Below are positions 51,338 to 61,370 of a stretch of DNA of 64,000 bases, piece by piece. The DNA comes from Promethearchaeota archaeon (GTDB lineage: Archaea > Asgardarchaeota > Lokiarchaeia > Sigyniarchaeales > SOKP01). Where the stretch lies: assembly GCA_016839745.1 (NCBI GenBank), contig JAEOTS010000116.1, positions 1-64,000 on the forward strand. The letters run 5' to 3'. Every line of letters begins with the position of its first letter. The first letter of the stretch is position 1. Under the pieces are notes generated by a model. It had not been told where the DNA came from, made no database searches, and worked only from the letters and a program-made list of their open reading frames with translations. The position numbers and the translations under genes are program-made.

Positions 51338-52594
51338 TCATTCTATTTCATTAACATATTTTTCAATTGATTTTTGAATTTCACTAGCAGCTATATGAGG
51401 TAATTTCCTCGCGACTCTCATATCCTCAACCATTTCAGCACCTCCTATAATCTCGTGAGGGATGATATCTCCAAATAGATGGAAATTTGCATCGTAGTGA
51501 AAAGGACAACAATTGAATAAAATATTTCGATTTTTGTCAATTGAAATATCATCCAAACCTTGGAAAATAACCTTTAGAGTTTTAGCAAGGTCGTTTAGTT
51601 GATTAATCTTCAGTTGAGAAAACCTACGTAAATGCTCATTTGGGTGAAATCGGATGTGATAATTTCTTACTGGGCTTCCTGTGGTGTAAAATGTCCAAAA
51701 CTTGGTTTTAATGATAACCCTATCGCTATCTCCATGTGATGTCTGACAAAGATGACAATCTTCTCCCATTTCTTTAAATGCTTCAAGATGTCCTTCTAAT
51801 CGGCTTCCATGACCGTCCATGTTTAGATCGATATACACTTGACTATGTATACGCGGTTGAGAACCTCCTACTTTTAGTCCTATGTTGAAAAAGGGAGAAA
51901 TAGGAATATCGTAAAAATCTCTTTCAATCGCCTCTTCAACACAATAAAGAATTGCGGCTTTCATAGATAAGAAGATACTAGCTAATATTTCTTCGGGGAT
52001 TAATTTAAAACATAAGGAAGGATAGAAATTCCTTGAAATTGTAACCAAATTTATGCCTTTTGAGAGTTTTAAATGTGAAGGTAATTTTTCGGTTATTAAT
52101 TTTTCAATATCGGGATCGACAATCCGAGCCATCGAAGGATATCTATTAATCAGTGTCAAGGCTTTACAGTCATCTGATACTTTTTGATTTGTACGTGGTA
52201 TTTCCGAAAAGGGATTGTCTTTCCTCTTCTCATCTTCAGTAATTATCATTGTATAACCATCACCTAATTGTTTTCCCCAATCATCGTAAATAGTTTTTCC
52301 CTCTGTTATCGATGTGAACACATCTTTATGCTTTAAAGCGACTTTCTTCGAACAATCATAAAATTGTCTTTTTTCTTCAGCACTGGAAAAACCTTTAGGT
52401 CTGGCACTTCTTATTGGTGATATGTAAGCAAAATGTCCATAATATCTTTGTCGCTCTTCTCTAAAACCAAAGTCCTTAGTTCTTATAGTCACTGTTGATA
52501 ATGGATCCCATCTCTTAATTGGAACATCATATGATGTTTTACCTTTAAAATTCTCCTTGTTTATGATTCCCCATTCCATAAAATGGGGTAACAT
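51338..52594 (-). CDS. galactose-1-phosphate uridylyltransferase-like (HIT superfamily)
   Basis: RWDPLSTVTI, HFAYISPIRSARP, CHLCQTSHGD, IHSQVYIDL, CCPFHYDANFHLFGD. Confidence 0.65.
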   Translation of the reverse strand: MLPHFMEWGIINKENFKGKTSYDVPIKRWDPLSTVTIRTKDFGFREERQRYYGHFAYISPIRSARPKGFSSAEEKRQFYDCSKKVALKHKDVFTSITEGKTIYDDWGKQLGDGYTMIITEDEKRKDNPFSEIPRTNQKVSDDCKALTLINRYPSMARIVDPDIEKLITEKLPSHLKLSKGINLVTISRNFYPSLCFKLIPEEILASIFLSMKAAILYCVEEAIERDFYDIPISPFFNIGLKVGGSQPRIHSQVYIDLNMDGHGSRLEGHLEAFKEMGEDCHLCQTSHGDSDRVIIKTKFWTFYTTGSPVRNYHIRFHPNEHLRRFSQLKINQLNDLAKTLKVIFQGLDDISIDKNRNILFNCCPFHYDANFHLFGDIIPHEIIGGAEMVEDMRVARKLPHIAASEIQKSIEKYVNEIE

Positions 52595-52933
52595 TTTTTT
52601 GCTTGAAATTATATTACACCCTTTAATTTACGATATTACTTTAATAGAAAATACCACTATTAAATATTTTACTTAAACATTCATAGATATAATACTATTT
52701 TTATAAAGCAATCAATCATTTAGCTATATTTAAAGATACATCTAGTTAAATTAAAATTTTTTTTAGGATAATAACTAAACATAAAAATTTGTTCAATCTT
52801 ACAAAAATGTCGGAAAAGCTAATCCTATAAATTCTCTTGGAAATTTAGAAAGAAAAAAAGAAAAAAGAAAAAAAAACTAAATATTACTAATAAACTAACT
52901 ACAGAATATATTTAAATGTGTATATAGAAATCT

Positions 52934-53224
52934 TTAGTGTTCTAACCTCTTTAAGATTTTGTAAGTTTTAAATTCTCGCACCGGTTCGGAGTTTTCATTT
53001 ATCCCTTCAACTGGTACTCGAACAAAATTTTGATCATCAAAATCTTCTATCTCTACTTCATTATATTTTGCCATATTATTAGCAAGTTTAAGTTCTTTTA
53101 TAAGGAATTCTCGGACAGCACATCTTATTAATTCAGATCGACTGGGATACAATCCATCTCGTCCTATTAATTTATTTATAGCATCTATATAACTTTCAGG
53201 TACATTAACGGTAACAATCTTCAT
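52934..53224 (-). CDS. ribbon-helix-helix (CopG-type) transcriptional regulator
   Basis: KIVTVNVPESYIDAINKLIGRDGLYPSRSELIRCAVREFL. Confidence 0.85.
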   Translation of the reverse strand: MKIVTVNVPESYIDAINKLIGRDGLYPSRSELIRCAVREFLIKELKLANNMAKYNEVEIEDFDDQNFVRVPVEGINENSEPVREFKTYKILKRLEH

Positions 53225-53774
53225 CCAATCGCCTTAACCATATTTTTTTTTGATTATTCTATATATAATTATTTATACAAAAATAATATATAAACATTAT
53301 TTTTTAGTGGGTTAATATATTTTTATAAAATGTATTTTACCCAAAATCTTAATAAGGAAACTATCGCTTCTCATTTTCCATTTAAGTTATAGAAATAGAA
53401 ACAAATTTATGGATATCGATTTTAAAGTTATTCATGAAAATATTTTTGAAAATTTTTTAAAGTAGGTAAAATTTTTTTAAAAAAATTAATAGTTATTATT
53501 TACAAATAATGTCGAACTTTTAAATTTGGAAAAAAAAATTATATGTCATGTTTTTCGCGAGAAAATTCTGAAATAAGCAAATAATGTAGAAATATGAAGA
53601 AATATCTGAATTGACAGAATTTTAATTCGAATTTCTTTTAAAATACTCAGTTTTTCAAGCATTATGATAAAAACCTTTAAATTATTTTTAATTTCATATT
53701 CTTAATTACTATAAACAATTTACTAATACTTTGGAGAATGAATGAACATATTTAATTCCAAATTAACTATTAAA

Positions 53775-54800
53775 TCAATATTCCTCTTCAAGATTAACAA
53801 CATTAATTAAGTTTTTATGCCCCTTAGCCATACGACTAACATTTTCCACTACTTCATTCCACCTTAACAGATCACTGAAAGGAGAGTATCCCCTATGCGG
53901 AGATAAAATAATGTTGTCAAGTGTATGAAAAGGGAATTCATAAGGTCGTTTAACACCGTTTTTATTTGGATGTGGGTGATAATCATACCAGACATCTATA
54001 GCTGCACCCGAAATTATTCTATTTTTCAAAGCATTGTAAAGATCTTCTTGATTAATAATTTCTCCTCTAGCAACATTAACAATTAGTCCATTTGATCCTA
54101 GTAAACTAATTTCCTCGGCTTTAATTAATCCTGATGTTAACAAAGTAACTGGAACTGCTATTATTAAAATATCAATTTCTTTTAAAAAATCATTAAGTTG
54201 GTTGAAATTATATTTTTTTGCTGGAGTCAGCAATTCGTCCTTTTGTTTATTCCAATTATTTCTTAAGATATGGAATTTAACATCAAACCCCGAGAGAAAT
54301 CGATGAACTTTTTGGTTGATTGCACCATAACCTAGAAGCCCTATATCTCGAGAACGTAATGGAATCGACATCGCATCGTTATCTCCAGTACGCCACCTTC
54401 CTTCTTTCATCCATACATGATGAGGAATAGTTTTATTCATAAGAGTTAGAAGTAAGGCAACGGCATGTTGAGCTACAAAATATGAATTTCCGTGTCCGTT
54501 AATCAACAAAACTTTCCGTTTTTTATTTAGTCTAGTAAATAAATCTAAAAGATGATTTACACCGGCACCCGGATTAATGAATACTTTTAGTTTGGTTGCT
54601 CTGTCTAAAATGGTTTTCGAAGGTCTCCATCCAATTAACACGTCCGCATTAGGAACTATCTTTGATAAAGATTCTTCAGAAGTATCTTCTGGATATATAA
54701 TCTCTACATTTGAAAGCTTTTTAAGGTTTTCTGTTAAGTAATTTTGGACATCTTTTGAAACCGCAGAAATGAAACAAACTATGATATTCTTTACACTCAT
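53775..54800 (-). CDS. D-isomer-specific 2-hydroxyacid dehydrogenase-like
   Basis: GLLGYGAINQKVHRFLSGF, NVARGEIINQEDLYNAL, SPHRGYSP. Confidence 0.85.
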   Translation of the reverse strand: MSVKNIIVCFISAVSKDVQNYLTENLKKLSNVEIIYPEDTSEESLSKIVPNADVLIGWRPSKTILDRATKLKVFINPGAGVNHLLDLFTRLNKKRKVLLINGHGNSYFVAQHAVALLLTLMNKTIPHHVWMKEGRWRTGDNDAMSIPLRSRDIGLLGYGAINQKVHRFLSGFDVKFHILRNNWNKQKDELLTPAKKYNFNQLNDFLKEIDILIIAVPVTLLTSGLIKAEEISLLGSNGLIVNVARGEIINQEDLYNALKNRIISGAAIDVWYDYHPHPNKNGVKRPYEFPFHTLDNIILSPHRGYSPFSDLLRWNEVVENVSRMAKGHKNLINVVNLEEEY

Positions 54801-54936
54801 TTTATCTTCACACTAATCTAAAATTTATGATTAGTAATAACTACTAGTGAAATGACTAAGTTTTAAATAAATTTTTATATTCATTTCGTTGCTATATTTA
54901 TAAATAGAATTTAATCGATAGAGTAAGGTTTAGAAA

Positions 54937-56361
54937 TTGTCAGAAGCGAAACTGTTTGAAATCTTTAAAAATAGTCTTAATTTTGAAGTAAGCGAATATT
55001 TGGTGGAAGAGCTCACAGAACTTCAAAAAGATATCATAAACGATGCTACATTCATTCTAAAAGATAACATTGTAGGAGATGTAAAATCCTTTGGAGGATC
55101 AATGAAAAAAAATGAGGAAAAGTTCAAGGAATTTATGAAACAGGCTGAAACCGAGCTTGAAAAAGATAAATATAAAGAAATCAAAAAAAAATTAAAAGAA
55201 TACCTTAAAAAACTATCAGAATTAATAATTAAGACTTGTGTAGCAATAATTCCCGTAAAAGAAATGCCATGGGTCGATGTAGTATTTCGAACTATCCCAC
55301 GGATAATATATAACGATAAAGTAGAACTTTTGGATAACTCTATTGCCTACTGCGGAGAAATTAAATGTTTTATTGGCAGAACAACGTTATATGGGGAGAT
55401 AAAAGATCAAGAACCTTTGTTTGCACCTTTTACAGGTAATTTAGACCTGGGCGATTACAAATTAGATGCTACTCAAAATGAACCTAAATCTCAATTATTT
55501 CCATATGTTAGTGCTCTCATTAATTCCTTAGATTCTGCAATAACTAAAAATCAATTAGCAAAATATCACGAAGAATTTCAAAGACATGGTGACCCTATCT
55601 GCGATTTTTTGATGAAGGATGATGAGTTAGTTAATTCTATGAAAAAGGTTACCACTGCCTTAAAATCAGGAAGAATCACATCAGATATTGCTGTGTGTAG
55701 TATAGCAGTACCTTTACCATCCGAGAAAAAAAGCATTGTCTTAATCACTGACGAGAGTCAGGGAGATTCTCGATATGGAAACTGTTTTGAAGCTTTATTA
55801 AGATTATCCTCTTCATATTGTCAAGTGCCTTCACAAGGTCAACAAACGCCTACTCAAGGCGTATCTGTTTCAGGATCAACTGGAGGGGGGATCAGAACCC
55901 CCGGAGGGCAGGAATTGAAAACATGGACTGCTGAAGAACTCTCTAGTGAAGCTCAAAAAAGGTTGACAGCACAACCAGATCTTCCAACTTGGAGTGAGGA
56001 GGAATTAGGAAAATTCGCAGAAGAACGTGGTTCAGGTATACCTGAAGGGATGGAAGTTTGGAAAGAAGAAGAATTGCAGGACTTAGCAGAGAAAAGAAGA
56101 AGAGGAGGATTGAATATTCCTGAATGGCAACCTGATCAAGATATGTCTGAATGTTCTAGCTGTGGATATAGTTTAAGACCTGGTTGGACGAAGTGCCCCG
56201 TGTGTGATACTCCTGTTGGAGAAAAACCTTCTGAAGAAGTAAAAGAAGAACCCAAAGAACCCTCTGAAGAAGTAAAAGAAGAGCCCAAAGAACCCTCTGA
56301 AGAAGATCAAGATGAGATTATAGAACAAGAAGATGAAGGTAAGGAAGAAACAGACCCATAA
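54937..56361 (+). CDS. uncharacterised protein with Trp/Glu-Glu-Leu repeats, zinc ribbon and acidic repeat tail
   Basis: TTG start after AAGGTTTAGAAA; CSSCGYSLRPGWTKCPVCD; repeats near C-terminus. Confidence 0.7.
   Translation: MSEAKLFEIFKNSLNFEVSEYLVEELTELQKDIINDATFILKDNIVGDVKSFGGSMKKNEEKFKEFMKQAETELEKDKYKEIKKKLKEYLKKLSELIIKTCVAIIPVKEMPWVDVVFRTIPRIIYNDKVELLDNSIAYCGEIKCFIGRTTLYGEIKDQEPLFAPFTGNLDLGDYKLDATQNEPKSQLFPYVSALINSLDSAITKNQLAKYHEEFQRHGDPICDFLMKDDELVNSMKKVTTALKSGRITSDIAVCSIAVPLPSEKKSIVLITDESQGDSRYGNCFEALLRLSSSYCQVPSQGQQTPTQGVSVSGSTGGGIRTPGGQELKTWTAEELSSEAQKRLTAQPDLPTWSEEELGKFAEERGSGIPEGMEVWKEEELQDLAEKRRRGGLNIPEWQPDQDMSECSSCGYSLRPGWTKCPVCDTPVGEKPSEEVKEEPKEPSEEVKEEPKEPSEEDQDEIIEQEDEGKEETDP
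56227..56304 (+). repeat. tandem in-frame 33-nt repeat (PSEEVKEEPKE), 2.4 copies
   Basis: CCTTCTGAAGAAGTAAAAGAAGAACCCAAAGAA repeated at 56227, 56260 and partially at 56293. Confidence 0.9.
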
Positions 56362-56528
56362 AGTTTTTCCTTAAAACTCTTAATTTAGCTTGTTTTATTA
56401 TTTTTCTGTTTGTTTATTAATGACTCAATAGCATAAAGTTTATAAGAGAGGTTATTCGTCCAATTCCAAACTTTTTTTAAGCATTTTTTATTTACATCCT
56501 TAAGGGAATAAATGATAAGGAGAATTCT

Positions 56529-57560
56529 GTGTTATTAAAAATATTTTTGTTAAAACGTAAAAATTCTCACGATTTAAATAACCTTGATATCTATAGTTAT
56601 CCCGAAGATATAGATAAAAAAGAAAATAATGAAATTGTTTTAAAAATCATTCACGGTCATGATCATGGCTCCCTAACAGAACCTTGTTGTGGCGATATTA
56701 ATACCTCAAGAGAAAAAAACGATACAAACACAAATTCTAAACCATTCGTAATTAGTAGTCCTGTTTTGCAAATCATTGGTGACCAAAATATATATACTGT
56801 ATGTGTTAACTCTGAAATGCTTATCGGGTTAATCTTTGAAAAAGACGATAATCCCTTCGACTATAAGGAAATTTTTGAGGATTTATCCAATGAATTGCTA
56901 AATACAGAAAAATGGTGTTCTTTTAAAGACGAAAGGGAGATAGAGAACTTATTAATAACCTTATTTATCGATATAAAAAGATTCGGAGACGAAATCCTTG
57001 AAGAAGCCCCAGAAGTTTCTTTTCACCCCTCCGGATTATTTACAAAAGTATTTTTATTTGGAATTGACAATGTTGGAAAGACATCCTTAACTAGAAGGAT
57101 TAAAACAGGTCAATACAAAGATAATTTTTTTACACCAAACAAGAGATTTAACATTGAGTATATCCAAAGAGAAGATGGTCTTCTTTCGATTTGGGATTCT
57201 CCTGGTCAAAGCTCTTTCAGAGAAAGATGGCTACTTGGGCTTCAGGATTCGAATATTATCATATACATGATTGATGTTGCCAACCAATTACGCTTTGACG
57301 AATCAAAAACTGAGTTTTGGAGAATATACAACGAAAACGATCTAAAAGACATACCTCTTTTAATCATTGGTAATAAGATTGATTTAATTAATCATAACAA
57401 TAATGATGAACAATTAATAAGAACAGAAAAAGAAATTAATAACTATTTTGAATTTGATAACCTACAGCATAGCAATTGGAAATTTGTTTTCACATCAGTT
57501 AAAACTAGCTTTAATATTGAAAAAGTATTAAACACGATTTTTACCTTAGTCTCAGCTTAG
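56529..57560 (+). CDS. Arf/Ras-like small GTPase with ~165-aa N-terminal extension
   Basis: FGIDNVGKTSLT (G1), WDSPGQSSF (G3), GNKIDL (G4). Confidence 0.85.
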   Translation: MLLKIFLLKRKNSHDLNNLDIYSYPEDIDKKENNEIVLKIIHGHDHGSLTEPCCGDINTSREKNDTNTNSKPFVISSPVLQIIGDQNIYTVCVNSEMLIGLIFEKDDNPFDYKEIFEDLSNELLNTEKWCSFKDEREIENLLITLFIDIKRFGDEILEEAPEVSFHPSGLFTKVFLFGIDNVGKTSLTRRIKTGQYKDNFFTPNKRFNIEYIQREDGLLSIWDSPGQSSFRERWLLGLQDSNIIIYMIDVANQLRFDESKTEFWRIYNENDLKDIPLLIIGNKIDLINHNNNDEQLIRTEKEINNYFEFDNLQHSNWKFVFTSVKTSFNIEKVLNTIFTLVSA

Positions 57561-57684
57561 AAAATCTATATAAATATTGGTTTGTCAATAAATTTATAAG
57601 CCTAGCAATTTAAATTTCTATTATATTAAATACTTTCAAAATATTGTTAGTTGAGATTTATCATTATTAGACAAGGTTGAAATC

Positions 57685-58281
57685 ATGATCAAACGACTAA
57701 AAAAAGATCTACAAATAAATGTTGAAGAAAAGGAAGGACAACTATTTTTAGGTGAAAAAGATAAAGATATGAGGCTCGTTATGCTTCGTCCTAATGAAAT
57801 CATGGAGTTTTGCGAATTCGCTGGAACAAACGCTGAAGATATCCTTATATGGGTTGGAAAATCTCTCGGTAAAATATTTATGGAGAAGTTTTTTTATAAT
57901 AAAGATTGGAATAGTGAGGCTATGGCTACTAAAAAGGAAGTCGTATTGGGCGCACTCGAGGTTATGATGCTAATGGGTTATGGCGGGCTCACGGGGATGT
58001 TCAAAAAAGATCACATTATTATAAATGTGTATGATTCATTAGCAACCCAAGAAAAAGGGAATATTATGGCTAAAAACTTGTGTTTACTGTATCTCGGTAT
58101 TTTCAACAGTGTTTTTGATGTGTTAGGCCTCGATGTGGACGGTGAAGAAGTAGAATGCATTCTAACAGGAGGAGATAAGTGCTCGTTTAAATTCGATCTT
58201 CTCGTAGACGAATTGGAAGATGGCTTAGTCGATGATGAAATGTCTGATTTAGCAGTATCGGATTTTTTAGCTTCTTTGTAA
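57685..58281 (+). CDS. V4R-domain-like protein (TRAPP/Bet3-related fold)
   Basis: GLDVDGEEVECILTGGDKCSFKFD C-terminal V4R signature. Confidence 0.6.
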   Translation: MIKRLKKDLQINVEEKEGQLFLGEKDKDMRLVMLRPNEIMEFCEFAGTNAEDILIWVGKSLGKIFMEKFFYNKDWNSEAMATKKEVVLGALEVMMLMGYGGLTGMFKKDHIIINVYDSLATQEKGNIMAKNLCLLYLGIFNSVFDVLGLDVDGEEVECILTGGDKCSFKFDLLVDELEDGLVDDEMSDLAVSDFLASL

Positions 58282-58394
58282 TAAATAGGAATTATTCTTC
58301 CTATTTTTCCTTATTAAAAATGTTACACCCAACTTCATAAAATCTAATTATTTTCTTAGTTTTTAATACTCAATAAATATAAATATTGATTAGA

Positions 58395-58604
58395 ATGGTA
58401 GAAAAACAAATATTAAAGCTTTCCAAATTATGCGAGCATTGGGCGGCACATAACAACACTCATAAAGAAAGCTATATAAAATGGAGAGATGTCGCAAAGG
58501 AAAAAGGTTTAAATTCTGTAGTAGAAAAAATCAATAAAGCAATTGAGATGATGGATAAAAGTACCGAATTTTTGCTTTCAGCAAGAAAAGATCTTGAAAC
58601 CTAA
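58395..58604 (+). CDS. small helical protein
   Basis: EHWAAHNNTHKESYIKWRD; ATG 58395 preferred. Confidence 0.55.
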   Translation: MVEKQILKLSKLCEHWAAHNNTHKESYIKWRDVAKEKGLNSVVEKINKAIEMMDKSTEFLLSARKDLET

Positions 58605-58697
58605 GTAAAACTTTTTTACGATTTCAATTCTTTTATTTCAGCAAAAGAAGATTTGAGCGAATAAAGATTAAATTATAACTTATGAAAAAATGTTTGA

Positions 58698-59906
58698 TTA
58701 AAGAAATAAATTAATCAAAGGTAGGAGCTGCATTTTGAAGAAGCCGATTTTTTCGTAAATTAAGTCCACATTGTCTGATAGAAGCCACAAATAAACAGGT
58801 ATTTTTAGTTCGGAATATTCAAATAATTTTTCTCCTCGAATAGCAAATCCATTCAGAGGAAAATCAAGCGTCATGGAAGGTTCTCTTGTTAATCCGATGG
58901 AATTATGAAAGTTTGAAAGCGTTTGCATGATTAAAGCAGTATTATTTAATAATGCTTCATCAATATCTGAACTCGTATAACTACCAAATATTAAGCCATC
59001 CATAGAAATTAAACTTGTAGCCTTTCCTTCTATCGTAGTTGTAAAATCCTCAAGGATATTTTCTATAATTTCAGATGTTTCAGATACTAATTTTAATGCT
59101 TCGCTAAACATCTGCAGAATAGTTTCTTTTTGATATATTGTTGTATCGGAATAACTAATTGAAGTTTTTTCGTGTTCCTTTACTATATTATTAAACTTAT
59201 TTTTTATCGCAGATACGTTATTCTGCCACTCGAGAGATGTGCGGATGTCCTGATCGCTTTTTGATAACACCACTAAAACTGGAGGAAACTCGTTTAAATC
59301 GTTTAATACATTCAAAACTTGACGGAAATAGTTCGCTGATTCTGCGAATCTATCACTATCCTGCGTATCAATAACATATAAAACTATATCCGCTTCAGTA
59401 AAAAATAATTCAGGTCTGTTGAAGTATAGTTTTTCCCTATATTGAACTTGTCCTCCTAAATCCCAAGAAAGTATTGGATAACCAAAAAAATCTAATTTTT
59501 CGCGTTTTACTCCCCTTGTTGGCAGAAGAGACTTGATTATTGAGAATTTGTCTTGAAGAACAGCTAATATACTGGTTTTTCCACCATTATCCAAACCAAT
59601 CATTAATATTTTTTTATGAGTTTTTATTTTTTCCTTTATTGCTTTTTCTAATACTTGAGCGATCTTAACCCATTTTATAAGTACATTATTTGGTATTTCT
59701 TTAATATTAGGAAGGTTCTCTAAAGAGAGATGTGCTAACTCTTCTATGCTTTTAACATTGTTCTCATTTAATTTTTCAGAAGAAATTTGATCTATCCCAA
59801 TTAGAGTATCTGGCTTGAATTTTAATGTTTCATCTAATTCGTTAAGAATAACCGACCTTTTGAAAAAATCTTTAATGACAATGTTCTTTGTATTCTCTTC
59901 AGACAT
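58698..59906 (-). CDS. HhH-like N-domain + Arf-like GTPase + C-terminal roadblock/longin-like region
   Basis: IGIDQISSEKLNENNVKSIEELAHL, GLDNGGKTSILAVL, WDLGGQVQYREKLY, LSKSD. Confidence 0.8.
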   Translation of the reverse strand: MSEENTKNIVIKDFFKRSVILNELDETLKFKPDTLIGIDQISSEKLNENNVKSIEELAHLSLENLPNIKEIPNNVLIKWVKIAQVLEKAIKEKIKTHKKILMIGLDNGGKTSILAVLQDKFSIIKSLLPTRGVKREKLDFFGYPILSWDLGGQVQYREKLYFNRPELFFTEADIVLYVIDTQDSDRFAESANYFRQVLNVLNDLNEFPPVLVVLSKSDQDIRTSLEWQNNVSAIKNKFNNIVKEHEKTSISYSDTTIYQKETILQMFSEALKLVSETSEIIENILEDFTTTIEGKATSLISMDGLIFGSYTSSDIDEALLNNTALIMQTLSNFHNSIGLTREPSMTLDFPLNGFAIRGEKLFEYSELKIPVYLWLLSDNVDLIYEKIGFFKMQLLPLINLFL

Positions 59907-60084
59907 GGTACATCGGATTTAATATCAATTTAACTTAATTTATACTATAACTTTATTTTATAGTAAAATATCTAATTAATAAAATTTTAGTTTTGTGGAA
60001 AACCATAATTATTTATTCTAATTGTATCATATAAATTTTAGAAATAAATAAGGGCTTTTGTAAAAGCATAAATGGTATTTGATA

Positions 60085-61278
60085 TTGTCTGAACGGCACC
60101 CAGAAAATATAGTTATCTGTATTGACACATCTAGATCGATGTACCGAGCAGACTATAAACCAAATCGCTTGAAAAGTAGCGTAGGCGCCGTGAAAAAATT
60201 AATAAATGAAAGATTTGCCGAAGATACTTCTAGTGCCTTTGCGGTTGTTAATTTTTCAGATAAACCAAAAAAAAAAATGGATTTTACAAATAGCGCGAGT
60301 AAAATTTTCGAAGCCCTAGACTCTTTGGAAGTCTCTGGGAAATCTGCAATGGGAGAGGCTTTAGGACTTTCAATTAAATTGATTATCTCAGAACTACGCA
60401 AAATTGAGGCTAAAATTCCTCGTATTCTTGTGATATCTGACGGAAACTTCACTAAGATGTCCATTGATCCCTTGAAAATGGCTCGCTTGGCTCAAGGTTT
60501 AAATATAAAAATAGATTCATTTCGTCTGGGCGAACTATCTCCTCTTAATACCTTAAAAAGGATGAGTGATCTCACGGGGGGCAATTATTATTATAATAAC
60601 GACGAGAAATCCTTATTACAAGCAGCACACGACTTAGCAATCTCAAATATTAAAACATATGGTGATGGGGCTAACTCGCTTATCGAAAATCCTGCTTTTC
60701 TCAGAAAAATTGCCGCTGATCTTTTAAGAGTTCAAGATTTAACTAAAGACCAGGAACAGCGCTTGTTACAAATAAGAGGTTTAGCAGATTATAAAAAATG
60801 TTCGATCTGTTTTTCTGATGAAAATCCATATACGAAAAGTTCGTTTTATGTTAGCGGTAGATATTGTCCTAACTGCCAAGCACCATATCATGTGCATTGT
60901 TTATCCTCCTGGGCTAATTCCCAAAAGGAGAGAAAAATGAAACAGGCTGGAGCGGTACGATGCCCTCATTGTTACTACTTGCTAAAAATTCCAACTGAAG
61001 TTTCCCAAGCTCAAAAACTAACATCTCTAGCGAAACCAATAATTAAAGAAAATAAAGGTCCCGCAAGACCCGAACGTTCTCATGTAGAATCAATTAAATT
61101 CAGCGACTTAGATTCGGACGCGATGTTTAATTCTTGTCCTGTGTGTAATTTTATATTTGAAGAAGGGCAAAATATCTTAAAGTGTCAAAACTGCGATACT
61201 CTGTATCATGGAAAATGTTTTAAAGATTTACAAAATAGTAGATGTAAAAACTGTGGTGTTAAATTGCATCAATATTAA
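60085..61278 (+). CDS. VWA-domain protein with two C-terminal RING/PHD-like zinc fingers
   Basis: VICIDTSRSM MIDAS, SGKSAMGEAL, VISDGNF; C-x2-C...C-x2-C-x4-H-x2-C...C-x2-C twice; TTG 60085 preferred. Confidence 0.85.
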   Translation: MSERHPENIVICIDTSRSMYRADYKPNRLKSSVGAVKKLINERFAEDTSSAFAVVNFSDKPKKKMDFTNSASKIFEALDSLEVSGKSAMGEALGLSIKLIISELRKIEAKIPRILVISDGNFTKMSIDPLKMARLAQGLNIKIDSFRLGELSPLNTLKRMSDLTGGNYYYNNDEKSLLQAAHDLAISNIKTYGDGANSLIENPAFLRKIAADLLRVQDLTKDQEQRLLQIRGLADYKKCSICFSDENPYTKSSFYVSGRYCPNCQAPYHVHCLSSWANSQKERKMKQAGAVRCPHCYYLLKIPTEVSQAQKLTSLAKPIIKENKGPARPERSHVESIKFSDLDSDAMFNSCPVCNFIFEEGQNILKCQNCDTLYHGKCFKDLQNSRCKNCGVKLHQY

Positions 61279-61370
61279 TCTTCTTTTATAAAACATTCAT
61301 GCAAATATCATCTATAAATATTGATGAAAGATAATTTATCTTATCAACTAATTTATTTAACGAACCAAAT

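Noticed and set aside
52848-52880. A/G-rich tract (AGAAAAAAAGAAAAAAGAAAAAAAAAC)
   Set aside because: Low-complexity intergenic sequence, not a structured repeat or CRISPR.
53551-53566. TTTTC-GCGA-GAAAA hairpin with GNRA-like loop
   Set aside because: Only a 5-bp AT-rich stem; too weak in AT-rich DNA to call an RNA element.
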